From DATLED01 sp963750255 (lineage in GTDB: Bacteria; Actinomycetota; Acidimicrobiia; Acidimicrobiales; CADCTF01): 64,000 bases of DNA. The first letter of the stretch is position 1. Each line of letters opens with the position of its first letter. A program made the position numbers and the translations under genes. This document shows, one piece after another, positions 1-9,675 of this stretch. Below the pieces are notes generated by a model that was not told the DNA's origin, ran no database searches, and saw only the letters and a list, made by a program, of their open reading frames with translations. The DNA is taken from positions 248,001-312,000 of the forward strand of contig CAVVPZ010000006.1 in NCBI GenBank assembly GCA_963750255.1, in the 5' to 3' direction.

Positions 1-31
1 ATCAGGGCCGCTCAGAGCGCCGCCGGGATCC

Positions 32-1553
32 CTAGCCGAGTTGGGTTACTCCCTGGACCACGAGGGCAAGGCCGAGGACTGTGATGGCCAAGGCGCCGAC
101 CACGGGCAGCCATCGGATGTGGACGGCGAACGAGGAGCGGGCGATGCGCTCTTGTCCGGCCACGAGTGCCAGTCCGACGGCGACGAGCACGGCAGCCAAG
201 CCAACCGAGAACGCCGCGATCAACGCCAAACCGAGGGTGGCCCGTCCCAAGGCGAACGCGCCGACGAGCACCACGACCGCAGATGGCGATGGAAAGATGC
301 CGCCGGAAGTGCCGAGGGCGAGAAGGCCGGCTCGACTCAAGGGCGCCACTTCTGCAGGCAGGTCATGGGAGTGAGAGGGACCACCGTGGGAATGTCCGTG
401 GTCGGATAGGTGGTCGTGGTCGTGGCCATGCGGACGGGCAGAGCGTTCCCGACCCCCGCGGCGCTCGGCGCACGAGAAGGGCGACGCCGACCCCGACGAC
501 GAGGAGTCCTGCAGCCACCGTCAACCCCGGGTAGAGCCGATCGGCCTGGATGTTGCGGCCCACGGTGGCCAACAAGGCGGCAAGGGCCAAGACGCTTGCC
601 GTGTGCATCAACGAGACGATGCCGCCGAGGTAGAACGCGTCGCGTCCGCCGCCCGCGGTACTCACGAGGTATGCAGCCATGACCGTCTTTCCGTGCCCCG
701 GCCCGAGGGCGTGCACGGAGCCGAAGGCGAAGGCGACCAAGAGCGCGGTCAGGATTCCAAGCGGCGTTGACGCCGTGCCGGTGACGAGGCCGACGAATCG
801 ATCCCCAGCGTGGGCCACCGCGGCACCCTCGAGTACCCCAATTCGCGCGTCGCCGGCCCCGGCCACGTAGTGGAAATTGGCACTTCGGACGTCGAGGGGA
901 CGTACGGAGGGGTCGGTCGGGTACTGCCGGAGCCCGTCGGCCACGTCCGTCTCGCCCACCGACGAGTCGAGCATGCGCCCGCCGCCAACCGTCGTCGCTG
1001 TTATCTCGCGCCAGCCGATGCGGTCGGGCTGGTTCGCGTCGCGGTAGCGCACACCTCGGGTGGCCCCCGACTGCGCCGGGACCTTCGCCTCGTAGACCAG
1101 CTCGAGGCGGAGCGTCGTCAGTCCGCCCTGACCCGCGGGCTGCATCAGGTCGTGACGCACCAACTCGAGTGGGAGCGCAGTGCCGTTGACCTCGAGGGTG
1201 AGGCGTTGTCGGATCTCATCGGCGCGGGTTCGAGCAAACGGCTCATCGCCAGCCGCCAGCGCGTCACGCTCACGGAAGGCAACGAGCTCGGCTTCGTCGA
1301 GCACGTAGCGCAGCAGAATCGTCTTCTGCCCAGCCTCGATGCGGGTCAGGCGGTTGGTCGTGAAATTGCCGAGCGGATGGGCAGAAGCCGGCGCCGCCGA
1401 GAGGCCCAAGGCTGCGACGACGGTGAGGGAGAGCAGCACCACGAGGCCGAAGGTCTTCGCCGAAGGGACGCGGACGTCACTATTCGTCGGAGACCACGTC
1501 GGCGGATGGACATCCGTCCGGGCCGACGCCTCCGTAAAGGTGCCGATGACCAA
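32..1553 (-). CDS. NicO/RcnA-type nickel-cobalt permease with extracytoplasmic N-terminal domain (one frameshift)
   Basis: Probable divalent metal (Ni/Co) transporter of the NicO family. A hydrophobic signal segment ending ASAHPLGNFT is followed by a roughly 230-residue extracytoplasmic domain, then membrane helices with the NicO motif HALGPGHGK near nt 690-713, a His-rich loop (nt 370-440, repeated DH and HSH) and the closing motif GGIFPSPSAVVVL near nt 300. One reading frame runs into a C5 run at 453-457; deleting one base there joins it to the frame that carries the His loop and last helices, so the gene is whole apart from a one-base insertion. The start is uncertain: TTG at 1553 is given, GTG at 1442 is an alternative. 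It is divergent from the 1546 gene, and the DUF4331 and TPR genes lie beyond that. The metal specificity is inferred from family only. Confidence 0.75.
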
Positions 1554-2459
1554 GAGATCCTGGGGGGCCGCCTCGCGTCGCACGCTCGTTGCCCTCTTTG
1601 TGGTCGTCGGTCTCCTCTTCGGGTTCGGCGTGGCCTCGGTCTTCTTCCGGGCTGGTAGCCCTAGCAACTTCGACGGCCCGGCATCGGTGGCGTCGTTCGA
1701 CTTTCCGGCTGCGGGTGCTTCGACCGCGGAGGGAGCGACTTCGGTCTCCGTAGACGTGCCCGTTCCCACCTCGGCCGGCGACGCTCTGCGCCGTTACCTC
1801 GACGCCGAGATCGCCGGGTCATCGGCAGTCAGTTATTACCTGGTCGACCGGGCGTACGTGGGACAGCGCCGGAAGTGTTGCCGCTTGGCAGAGCCAGCGG
1901 GCGAACCGGCTGACGCCGGCGACCTACTCGGTGATGTCCGAGCGGCCTACCGACTCGGGTATCGAGATCACGATCACCGCTGCCCGAGAGCCCTCTGTGA
2001 CGGCGGTGACCGGGTTGGTGCCGGCACGTAGCACCGAACGCTGGCTGGTCGTGGCCGAGGACGGATGGCGGGTGGCCAGGGGCCGTCCCGCCGACGTGGT
2101 CCCCGTCCTTCCGAGCGACGACTCGGCCAAGGGGACCGCGGAGGCCTGGCTCGACGCCACCGTCGCGTGTGACCAGGCCAAGGCGGGGATGCTCCAGCTC
2201 ACGCCGACACCGCTGGGCGCGCCTGGCCTCGCCAAAGCGCCCTGTGGCTCCAAATCGAAGCTCGGCCTCGACGCAGTGCGTCCGTTGTCAGAGCTCCCGG
2301 ATTCCACCGTCTTCGTCTCGGCCTTCGGTGCTGAGGTCGGGCGGTGGGCGCGCAGCGTCGACGTTTCGGGCGACGGCGTGTTTCACCATCGTCCTCGCAC
2401 CCCTCGGGGACGAGTGGCGGGTCATGGGTCTGGTCCCAGCGGGACCAGTTCGCCCGTGA
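1546..2459 (+). CDS. Membrane-anchored protein of unknown function (two frameshifts)
   Basis: I do not recognise a family. From ATG 1546 the protein has a basic N-terminus and one hydrophobic segment (VALFVVVGLLFGFGVASVFF) followed by an extracytoplasmic region rich in Ala, Ser and Pro. The frame changes near 1859, where the sequence continues through SVMSERPTDSG and ITITAAREPSV, and again near 2380, ending with LAPLGDEWRVMGLVPAG. Repeated phrases such as WLVVAEDGWRV and DEWRVMGLV suggest a beta-rich, NTF2-like or lipoprotein-like ectodomain, but this is a guess. It is transcribed toward the DUF4331 and TPR genes and divergent from the NicO permease, with the two start regions overlapping. 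About 304 codons in total if the frame breaks are sequencing errors. Confidence 0.5.
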
Positions 2460-2523
2460 CGGCAACACCCTCGGCAGCTGGCGTCCACCGGGGATTCACC
2501 CTCCCTACCAGCAAAGGAAACAC

Positions 2524-3979
2524 ATGAAGATCACGAGAGGCCGGGCACTGCTCGGAACCACCTCCCTGGTCGCGACGTTGGCGCTGTTGGCCTCCGTCGT
2601 CCCAGGCGGGGCCTCCAGCCACCGCGAGGCGCCGCTGATCCGAGAGGATCCCGTGGCCGACAACACCGACGTCTACGCGTTCGTGAGCCCCGACGCCCCG
2701 AGCACGGTCACGCTCGTCGCCAACTACATCCCGCTCGAGGAGCCGGCGGGCGGTCCGAACTTCCACGACTTCGGCGACGACGTCCTCTACGAGATCAACG
2801 TCGACAACAACGGCGATGCCGTCGACGACATCACCTACGAGTTCCGCTTCACGAACGTCGATCCAGAACCGCGACACGTTCCTCTACAACACGGGCCCGA
2901 TCACCTCGCTGACCGACCCGGACTTCAACATCCGGCAGACCTACACCGTGTCCGAGGTTCGCAACGGCAGCTCGTCGCACGGTGCTCGGCGACGACCTGC
3001 TCGACCCCGCCGGCCAACATCGGCCCGCGCTCGACGCCGAACTACGACGAGCCATCGCCGCTCAGCGCCGTGCAGCACCGCTCGGCGGCGGCACGAAGGT
3101 CTTCGCCGGCCAGCGTGACGACCCGTTCTTCGTCGACCTCGGCTCGGCCTTCGACCTGCTCGGCCTGCGCCCGTTCAACGGGGCCCACCTGATCCAGCTG
3201 GCCACGGCCCGCGGCATCGACGCGCGTAGCCGGGCAAGAACGTCCACAGCATCGCCATCCAGGTGCCGATCGTGCAGCTGACGGCCGACCGGGCCGGCGT
3301 GGCCAGCCCGACCTCGCCCAACGCCGTGATCGGTGTCTGGTCACAGACGCAGCGATTCGCCACTCGGACCATCAAGGCCGACGGTTCGCGTACCAACAGC
3401 GGCGACTTCGTCAACGTCTCTCGGCTCGGCAACCCGCTGGTCAACGAAGTCGTCGTCCCGCTGAAGTTCAAGGACTTCTTCAACGGCTCGGATCCCCGCA
3501 AGGACGCCGACAACGGCTACGCCCCGCTGGTCACCGACCCCGAACTCGGCAAGCTCCTCCCGGTGTTGTACCCCGGCGTCAAGGTGCCGCCGGCGCCGCG
3601 GAACGACCTCGTGTCGATCTTCCTCACCGGTATTGACGGCCTCAACAAGCCGATGAACGCCCCGGGTGGCAACGTGCAACCCGCTGAGGTCCTTCGCCTC
3701 AACATGGGTATCTCGCCCAAGCCGATCGGCAAGGAGAATCGCCTCGGCGTCCTCGGCGGCGACAACGCCGGCTTCCCGAACGGCCGTCGCTTGGCTGACG
3801 ACGTCGTTGACATCGAGCTGCGGGCCGTCGCTGGTGCGACCCCCTTCACGCCCGACTTCAACAAGGCACCGAACAACAAGCTCGGTGACGGCGTCGACCG
3901 CAATGACTGCACCATCCTGCCCCGGTTCCCCTACGTGCCCCACCCCCACGGTGGGCTCGGCCGGGCGAACCGCTGCTAA
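2524..3979 (+). CDS. DUF4331 family secreted protein (frameshifted)
   Basis: Secreted protein of the DUF4331 family, whose biochemical role is not established. ATG 2524 begins a signal peptide (LLGTTSLVATLALLASVVPG) followed directly by the family hallmark SHREAPLI and then ADNTDVYAFVSPD. The frame is lost near 2865, continues as NRDTFLYNTGPITSLTDP, shifts again near 2970-3080, and resumes through KVFAGQRDDPFFVDLGSAFD and NAVIGVWSQTQR to RFPYVPHPHGG at the stop at 3979. All pieces match one family member of about 485 residues, so the breaks are probably sequence errors. A short gap separates it from the 1546 gene, and the TPR gene starts on the next base after its stop. DUF4331, TPR and NicO genes are often neighbours in actinomycetes (recalled, not checked here). 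Confidence 0.8.
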
Positions 3980-5332
3980 ATGCACGTCGCTGAGCAATCA
4001 GCGACGAATGGAGGAGGGGCCCGGGCGACCGGGCCCCTCATCCGCACCGTCGCCATCGGATTCGCAATCGCCCTCGTGCTGGGCGCGGCCGTGGGACGGT
4101 TCGTTTTCATCACTCCACAATCCGCATCGCCGTCGGTGCTTCCGGCCGTTCGCGGCGGCGACCTCGACGCCGCCCGCGCCGCGCTCGCCGCGGACCCGAA
4201 CGATGCTGTGCTCCTCTCCCGGGTCGGGACCGCAGCGCTCGCCGAAGCGCGTCGCACCGCCGATCCTTCCTATTACTCGCAGGCGGCGACGGCCATCGAT
4301 CGTGCGCTGGTGCTGGCGCCGGACGACCTTCGCCCGCTTGTGACCTCGGGCCTGCTGGCTCTCGCCCGCCACGACTTTTCCGGCGCACTGGCGCTCGCCG
4401 AACGAGCCCGCGCCGCTGCGCCTGAGGCTGTCGACCCGCTCGCCGTACAGATCGACGCGCTCGTCGAACTCGGCCGGTACGACGAGGCGTCCGTCGTAGC
4501 CCAGGCGATGGTGTCGCTTCGCCCCAACGCCTCGAGCCTGCCCAGACTGAGTTATGTCCTGGAGTTGACCGGAGACCCCACGGGCGCCCTGGAGACGATG
4601 CAACAAGCCGTCGCCGCAGCCGGTGCCCGGGGTCCGGACGCCGGGTACGTTCTCGCGCTCCTCGGCGATCTTCACCTCCAAGCCGGGCGCCTCGATGCTG
4701 CCGGCGTGTCCTACGAGCGTGCCCTTCGGGCCCAGCCTGCCCAGCCCCAAGCCGAACTCGGTCTGGCTCGAGTCGCCATCGACCGAGGCGACCTCAGCGG
4801 CGCCTCGTCCCGGCTGGCTGCCCTGATCGATCGGCTCCCTCTGCCCGACGCGATTGCGTTGTACGCCGACGTAGTGGCTGCTGCCGGAGACGAGGCCAAC
4901 GCCGCGAAACAGCGCCAGCTCGTACGGGCCATCGAGGAGCTGAATCGGACGACGGGTGGTATCGCCGTCGACCTCGAACTGGCCCGATTCGAAGCCGCAC
5001 ACGCCCGGCTGCCGGGCGGCGACGCAGCTCGGGCCGTCTCCCTGGCCGAGTCAGCCCGCGCCGCCCGCCCGACGATCTACGGCGACGACATCCTTGGCTG
5101 GGCGTTGCGCCAGGCCGGTCGACCCGCCGACGCCCTACCTCACACCGTGGCCGCCACCAGGCTGGGTACGGCCGACGCCACCCTCTGGTTCCACAGAGCA
5201 ACAATCGAGGCCGACCTCGGCATGATGGCCGAGGCCCGCATCCACCTCGACCGGTCGAGGGACATCTCGCCCTTCGTCGCGCTCGCCGACCGGGTCGAGG
5301 CCGAAGAACTCGCTCGCCGCCTGGGGCAGTGA
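3980..5332 (+). CDS. Membrane-anchored tetratricopeptide repeat protein
   Basis: A 450-residue protein with one N-terminal membrane segment at about residues 22-45 (TVAIGFAIALVLGAAVGRF) and TPR-like helical repeats over the rest, seen as alternating Ala/Leu-rich helices with regular phrases such as AIDRALVLAPDD, AGVSYERALRAQP and ESARAARPTIYGDD. TPR arrays usually bind partner proteins, so this is probably a scaffold held at the outer face of the membrane. The ATG at 3980 directly follows the DUF4331 stop codon, and the stop overlaps the GTG start of the lipoprotein gene by four bases, so three genes appear translationally coupled. Intact, unlike its upstream neighbours. Confidence 0.8.
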   Translation: MHVAEQSATNGGGARATGPLIRTVAIGFAIALVLGAAVGRFVFITPQSASPSVLPAVRGGDLDAARAALAADPNDAVLLSRVGTAALAEARRTADPSYYSQAATAIDRALVLAPDDLRPLVTSGLLALARHDFSGALALAERARAAAPEAVDPLAVQIDALVELGRYDEASVVAQAMVSLRPNASSLPRLSYVLELTGDPTGALETMQQAVAAAGARGPDAGYVLALLGDLHLQAGRLDAAGVSYERALRAQPAQPQAELGLARVAIDRGDLSGASSRLAALIDRLPLPDAIALYADVVAAAGDEANAAKQRQLVRAIEELNRTTGGIAVDLELARFEAAHARLPGGDAARAVSLAESARAARPTIYGDDILGWALRQAGRPADALPHTVAATRLGTADATLWFHRATIEADLGMMAEARIHLDRSRDISPFVALADRVEAEELARRLGQ

Positions 5333-5976
5333 GATCCCAGAGCCGCAGCCTCCGGGCTCCGGCGTTGCTTGGCGCGTTTGCGGTGGTGTCCTTGCTTGGC
5401 GGCTGCTCTCGGGGCGGCGGCTCCTCGCCAATCGCAGTGGCACCGCCGACCTCCACGACGTCAACCGGTGCACCGGTCACGGTTGCTCCCGGCGACGGTG
5501 AAGCCTCCACCAAGACCGACGCCGATCTGTTCGCGGGCGCCACCACGGCCCCGCCCTCGCCGTCGGCAGCGTTTTCGATCAGGCTCAGCGGTGTCTTCTC
5601 GGGCCAGGCCGACGGCGCGGCAGCGACGCAATGTCTGACCGGTGATGGCTACTTCGATGTCGTCGTGGCCCCGGAGCCGCCCCTTGGGGCGGGCGCGTGG
5701 TCGGTCAGCGGACTTACCTTCGGGGCGCCGAAATTTCGGGGCCCGGGCACCTACCGAGCCGCCGACGCCAAGGATGCCGAGTGGTCGGTCGAGCTCGTCG
5801 ATCCGACAAGCGGCGGGCAGCTCTCGTTCTACTCGCCGATGGCCGGAGCCTCCGGCACCATCGTGGTGGGAGATGACGGCCGGAGCGGCCGTTTCGACAT
5901 CGGTGGACTGGTCAACGGCGAGGGTGATGCGTTGGCCGTAAGCGGTCGCTTCACTTGTGGTTCGGTCGAGAAGTAG
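5329..5976 (+). CDS. Putative lipoprotein
   Basis: A 215-residue exported lipoprotein of unknown function. GTG 5329 overlaps the TPR stop codon (GTGA). The N-terminus RSQSRSLRAPALLGAFAVV leads to a lipobox ending LLGGC at about residues 21-25, followed by a Ser/Thr/Pro/Gly-rich linker. The mature part contains ATQCLTGDGYFDV and a late GRFTCGS, two Cys that may form a disulfide, in a probable beta-sandwich. It is the last gene of the run that begins with the membrane-anchored protein and DUF4331. It converges on the E1 gene across a 90-base gap containing a small GC-rich hairpin (6030-6049) that could act as a terminator. Confidence 0.7.
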   Translation: MRSQSRSLRAPALLGAFAVVSLLGGCSRGGGSSPIAVAPPTSTTSTGAPVTVAPGDGEASTKTDADLFAGATTAPPSPSAAFSIRLSGVFSGQADGAAATQCLTGDGYFDVVVAPEPPLGAGAWSVSGLTFGAPKFRGPGTYRAADAKDAEWSVELVDPTSGGQLSFYSPMAGASGTIVVGDDGRSGRFDIGGLVNGEGDALAVSGRFTCGSVEK

Positions 5977-6065
5977 GCGCCCGCAGACCGAGTTGTGCGA
6001 GCTCCAGGCCGGCGAGCGCGGCGTAGTCGTGCCGGGCCAGGACCCGGCAAGACCCGCCGGCGGTG

Positions 6066-8169
6066 TCAGAAGGCCAGGAGCTTGCGGGCGGCGTCGGCGA
6101 TGTCGGCGGCCTGAGGAAGGATGGCCTGCTCGAGGGTCGGCTCGTATCCCACGTGGCAGTTCTGGGCCCCGACGCGCACCACGGGCGCATCGAGATCGGT
6201 GAAGCACTCCTCGGCGATCCACGAGGCCACCTCGCCGCCGAAGCCGACGTTGCGGATGTCTTCGTGGACGACGATCACCCGACCGGTGTGGGCCACCGAC
6301 TCGGCAACGAGGTCCTGGTCCCACGGGATCAGGCAGCGAAGGTCGACGATCTCGATAGAGCGTCCGGACTCCTCCGTGATGGTGGCGGCGGCTTGCCGGG
6401 CGAGGTGCGTCGTGTAGCCGTAGGTGACGATGGTGAGGTCGTCGCCGCGCTGGGTGTAGTCGGCCTTGCCGAGGGGCACGAGGAAGTCGGGCCCAGGGAA
6501 CGGGTCGGCGGCGAAGGGTTGGCGGTAGAGGCGCTTGTGTTCGAGGAAGAGCACGGGGTCGTTGCAGCGGAAGGCCGTGCGGAGCATGCCGGCGACATCG
6601 CGGGCTCGCGACGGGTACATCACGATGAGTCCGGGAACGTGGGCGAAGATCGACTCGCCGCACTGGCTGTGCCAGATCGACCCGCCGGTCAGGTAGCCGC
6701 CGATGGGGATGCGCAGCACCATCGGGCACGAGAACTCGCCGTTGGAGCGCCACCGAACTCGTCGCCGCCTCGGTCTTGATCTGCGTCATCGCCGGCCACA
6801 CGTAATCGAAGAACTGCACCTCGGGCGCCGGCTTGAGGCCTCGGATCGCCTGCCCGACGGCCCGGCCGACGATGTTCGCCTCTGCCAGCGGCGTGTTGAA
6901 ACAGCGGGCGATCCCGAATCGCTTCTGGATGCCGAGCGTCGTCCCGAACACTCCGCCCTTGCCCTCGACTTCGTCGAGCACGTCCTCGGAAGCGTCGGCG
7001 ACGTCTTCGCCGAACACACGGATGCGTTCGTCGGCGTCCATCACCTCGTGCAGCGTGAGTCGTACGGCCTCGCCGAACTGCACGTTGGGCGCGTCGGGAG
7101 CGGGGTGGGCGTCGCGGCCGTCCCCGCCGATTTCGGGCGGGTCGGTGACGTGGTCGAGCACGCCGAGCGGGTCGGGTCGTTCGCCGGCCAGCGCCTCGCG
7201 GGAGGCGGCGTTGACGATGTCCTTGGCCTCGGCGTGGATGGCGTCGACCTCGTCGCGGCTCAGGATGCCGGCGGTGATCAGCTCTTCCTCGAGGAGGTGG
7301 ATGGGGTCGTGCTCGACCTCGTCGAGCAACTCTTCGCGCGGGCGGTACTTGCTCTGGGTGTCGGCGGCCGAGTGCGAGTAGGGCCGCGTCACCTTGGCGT
7401 GGATCAGGCCCGGCCCCTCGCCGGCGCGGACGCGGGCGATGGCCTCGGGCGCCCTCGGCGCGGGCGGTGAAGTAGTCGCGGCCGTCGAACTTGGCGATGG
7501 CGAGGCCGCGAAACCCACGGACCATCTCGCTGATCGGGGCCGGTGATTGATCCTCGGCCCGCACCGAAATGGCGTAGCCGTTGTCGGCGATCAGGTAGAG
7601 AACGGGGAGGTGCAGTCGACACGCCGTGTTGAGCGACTCCCAGAACTCCCCCTCGCTCGTCGCGCCCTCGCCGAGGGACACGTAGGTGAGCTCGTCGCCG
7701 TGGGCCGACGCGCCGGGCAGGTCTCGCCCTGCGATGTAGCGGCTCGCCTCGGCGCAGCCGACCGCCGGCAGGCACTGGCTGCCAGTGGCGCTCGACTGGG
7801 TGACCACGTTGAGCTTCTTGCGCCCCAGTGGCACGGCATCTGGCGGCCACCCGAGGCCGGGTCGTCGGCCGACCCCACCGCCTGCAGGAGGATCTCGGTC
7901 GGCGTCACGCCGAGGCCGAGCATCAGCGAGCGGTCGCGGTAGTAGGGGAAGAACCAGTCGTACGAGGGCCGCAGGTGGCGGGCCAGCGCCAGGAGCAGCG
8001 CCTCATGGCCGGCGCCCGAGATCTGGAAGAACACCCGGCTCTGCTTCTGGAGGTTGATCTCGCGGTCGTCGAGGGCCCGGGAGATGCAGGCCATTCGCAG
8101 GTCGTCGATCAGCTCCTCGACCGGGTAGCCCCGATAGGTGCCTTCGTGGACGTGATGGACGTCGTTCAT
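6066..8169 (-). CDS. Single-chain 2-oxoacid dehydrogenase E1, alpha and beta parts fused (three frameshifts)
   Basis: Thiamine-diphosphate-dependent E1 component of a 2-oxoacid dehydrogenase complex, probably the branched-chain type. From ATG 8169 the alpha half runs MNDVHHVHEG, then SRVFFQISGAGHEA, and contains the ThDP motif as GEGATSEGEF followed by ADNGYAIS. The beta half follows without a stop: QFGEAVRLTLHEVMDADERI, VFGEDVADASEDV, then GGSIWHSQCGESIF and the C-terminal transketolase domain ending at 6066. The frame shifts near 7830, 7450-7500 and 6740, but the order of homologous segments is uninterrupted over about 700 residues. The ATG overlaps the stop of the Leu/Val dehydrogenase gene (ATGA), which makes branched-chain 2-oxoacids. 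No E2 or E3 gene is in the window. Confidence 0.8.
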
Positions 8170-9234
8170 CGGAAGCTCCGAATCCGTTGCACGCCGCCGA
8201 GGGCCGCGATCCGGTCCTCGGCCAGCCGGTCGGCGGCGGCCGCCGTGGTGATGCCCTCGCGCTCGGCGGCGTCGATCACGGCGAGGGTCGTGTCGAAGAT
8301 GCGCCGCACGTTGGCGTACGCCCGCTCCCGGTGGTAGCCGCGGAAGTTCCTCGGCGATGTTGATCACACCCCCGGCGTTGACCACGTAGTCGGGCGCATA
8401 GACCACGCCGGACTCGGCGAGGAGATCGGCGCACGAGTCATCGGCCAACTGGTTGTTGGCCGATCCGACGACGGCGGCGCAGCGCAGTTCGGGGATTGTC
8501 GTCGGGGCTGAGAGCCTTGCCGAGCGCGCACGGGCTGTAGAGGTCGCACGCGCACGCGCGTGGACCTTTTCGACCGGAACGGTCTCGACGTCGAAGTCTC
8601 GCCGTACCCGTTCGACCGGCTCCGGCGTTGACATCGGCCACCGTCACCCGGGCCCGCTCTTCGACCAGGTGGCGAACGAGCGCCGAGCCGACCTTGCCCA
8701 CGCCGCTGACCACCACGTGGCGGCCGGCGAGATCGGTGGTGTCCCACAGCCGGCGGGAGACGGCCTTCATGGCGTGGAGCACGCCGTAGGCGGTGGCGGC
8801 CGAGGGGTCGCCGGAGCCGCCGAGGGATCGGCTCACGCCGGTGACCGATGCGGTCTCGCGGCGAATGAGGTCCATGTCGGCTTGGGTGGTCCCGACGTCC
8901 TCGGCCGTGATGTAGCGACCGGCCAGGCTGTCGACGAACCGCCCGTAGGTGCGCAGGAGTGCTTCGGTCTTGTCGACGCCGGGTCACCGAGGATCACGGC
9001 CTTTCCGCCGCCGAGGTCGAGTCCCGCCGCAGCTGCCTTGTAGGTCATCCCCTTGGCCAAGCGCAGCACGTCGTCGAGGGCGTCGTCCTCGGATGAATAC
9101 GGATAGAACCGGGTGCCGCCAAGCGACGGGCCGAGACGGGTGGAATGGATGGCCACGATGGCCCGCAGGCCCGAATCGGGGTCGTGGCAGAACACGACCT
9201 GCTCGTATGCCTGGCCCGTTCGGAAGACCTGCAC
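8166..9234 (-). CDS. Leucine/valine (Glu/Leu/Phe/Val family) dehydrogenase (several frameshifts)
   Basis: NAD-dependent amino acid dehydrogenase that deaminates a branched-chain amino acid to its 2-oxoacid. GTG 9234 gives M-QVFRTGQAYEQVVF, then the substrate region IHSTRLGPSLGGTRFYPY and the catalytic Lys segment KAAAAGLDLGGGKAVI. The Rossmann part follows as GRHVVVSGVGKVGSALVRHL, with SANNQLADD and YVVNAGGVIN, and the end RAYANVRRIFDTT. The frame changes about five times (near 8985, 8640, 8570, 8450 and 8350), yet every piece falls in the expected family order, with a total length of about 356 codons. The terminal TGA overlaps the ATG of the E1 gene, so the two act in one pathway. Leucine, valine or phenylalanine preference cannot be read from the sequence. 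Confidence 0.8.
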
Positions 9235-9380
9235 TGTGACCCCACGGTAGTGCGCGCCAGGCGTCGATTCTGGGATGACTAGTGCCAAAAGCACCAGTCG
9301 AAATGGTCCCAATGCGCTATCGACCGCAAAGGTTTCCGTCCGTACGTTTGGGAGCAATCGGACACATCGAAGGGAACCCC

Positions 9381-9579
9381 ATGGCCGACCAACCCACTCA
9401 CGACGCACTCCTCACCCCGGCCGAGGTAGCCGCCCTCTTCCGCGTGCAACCCCAAGACGGTCACCCGTTGGGCTCGCGCCGGCAAGATCACGGCCATCCG
9501 AACCCTCGGCGGTCACCGCCGCTTCCGCGCTTCGGAGATTCGCCGTTGCCTCGAGGCGATGGAGCGAGAAGGGGCCTGA
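9381..9579 (+). CDS. BldC-like MerR/excisionase-type DNA-binding protein (one frameshift)
   Basis: Small DNA-binding regulator of the BldC type. ATG 9381 starts MADQPTHDALLTPAEVAALF. After a probable one-base insertion near 9443-9446 the frame continues NPKTVTRWARAGKITAIRTL, then GGHRRFRASEIRRCLEAM, ending at 9579. This is a complete winged helix-turn-helix of about 66 residues with the GGHRRF wing typical of BldC. In streptomycetes BldC controls the onset of development; here only a DNA-binding role is supported. An intrinsic terminator follows 35 bases downstream, so the gene is probably monocistronic. Confidence 0.75.
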
Positions 9580-9613
9580 GTCCCCGCCGGCCCGCCCGGC
9601 GCTCCTGTCCACG

Positions 9614-9652
9614 AACACCCCGCTCTCCCCCGGAGCGGGGTGTTTTCGTTTT
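9614..9652 (+). terminator. Rho-independent terminator after the BldC-like gene
   Basis: A perfect 12-bp stem (AACACCCCGCTC with its complement at 9633-9644), a 7-base loop and a following T-rich stretch (TGTTTTCGTTTT). It lies between the BldC-like gene and the malic enzyme and separates their transcripts. Confidence 0.85.
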
Positions 9653-9675
9653 GTCGCCCAGGCCGGTTCGCGGCG

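Noticed and set aside
6030..6049. TGCCGGG / CCCGGCA hairpin between the lipoprotein and E1 genes as a firm terminator
   Set aside because: The stem is only 7 bp in GC-rich DNA and no T-tract follows, so it is mentioned but not listed as a feature.
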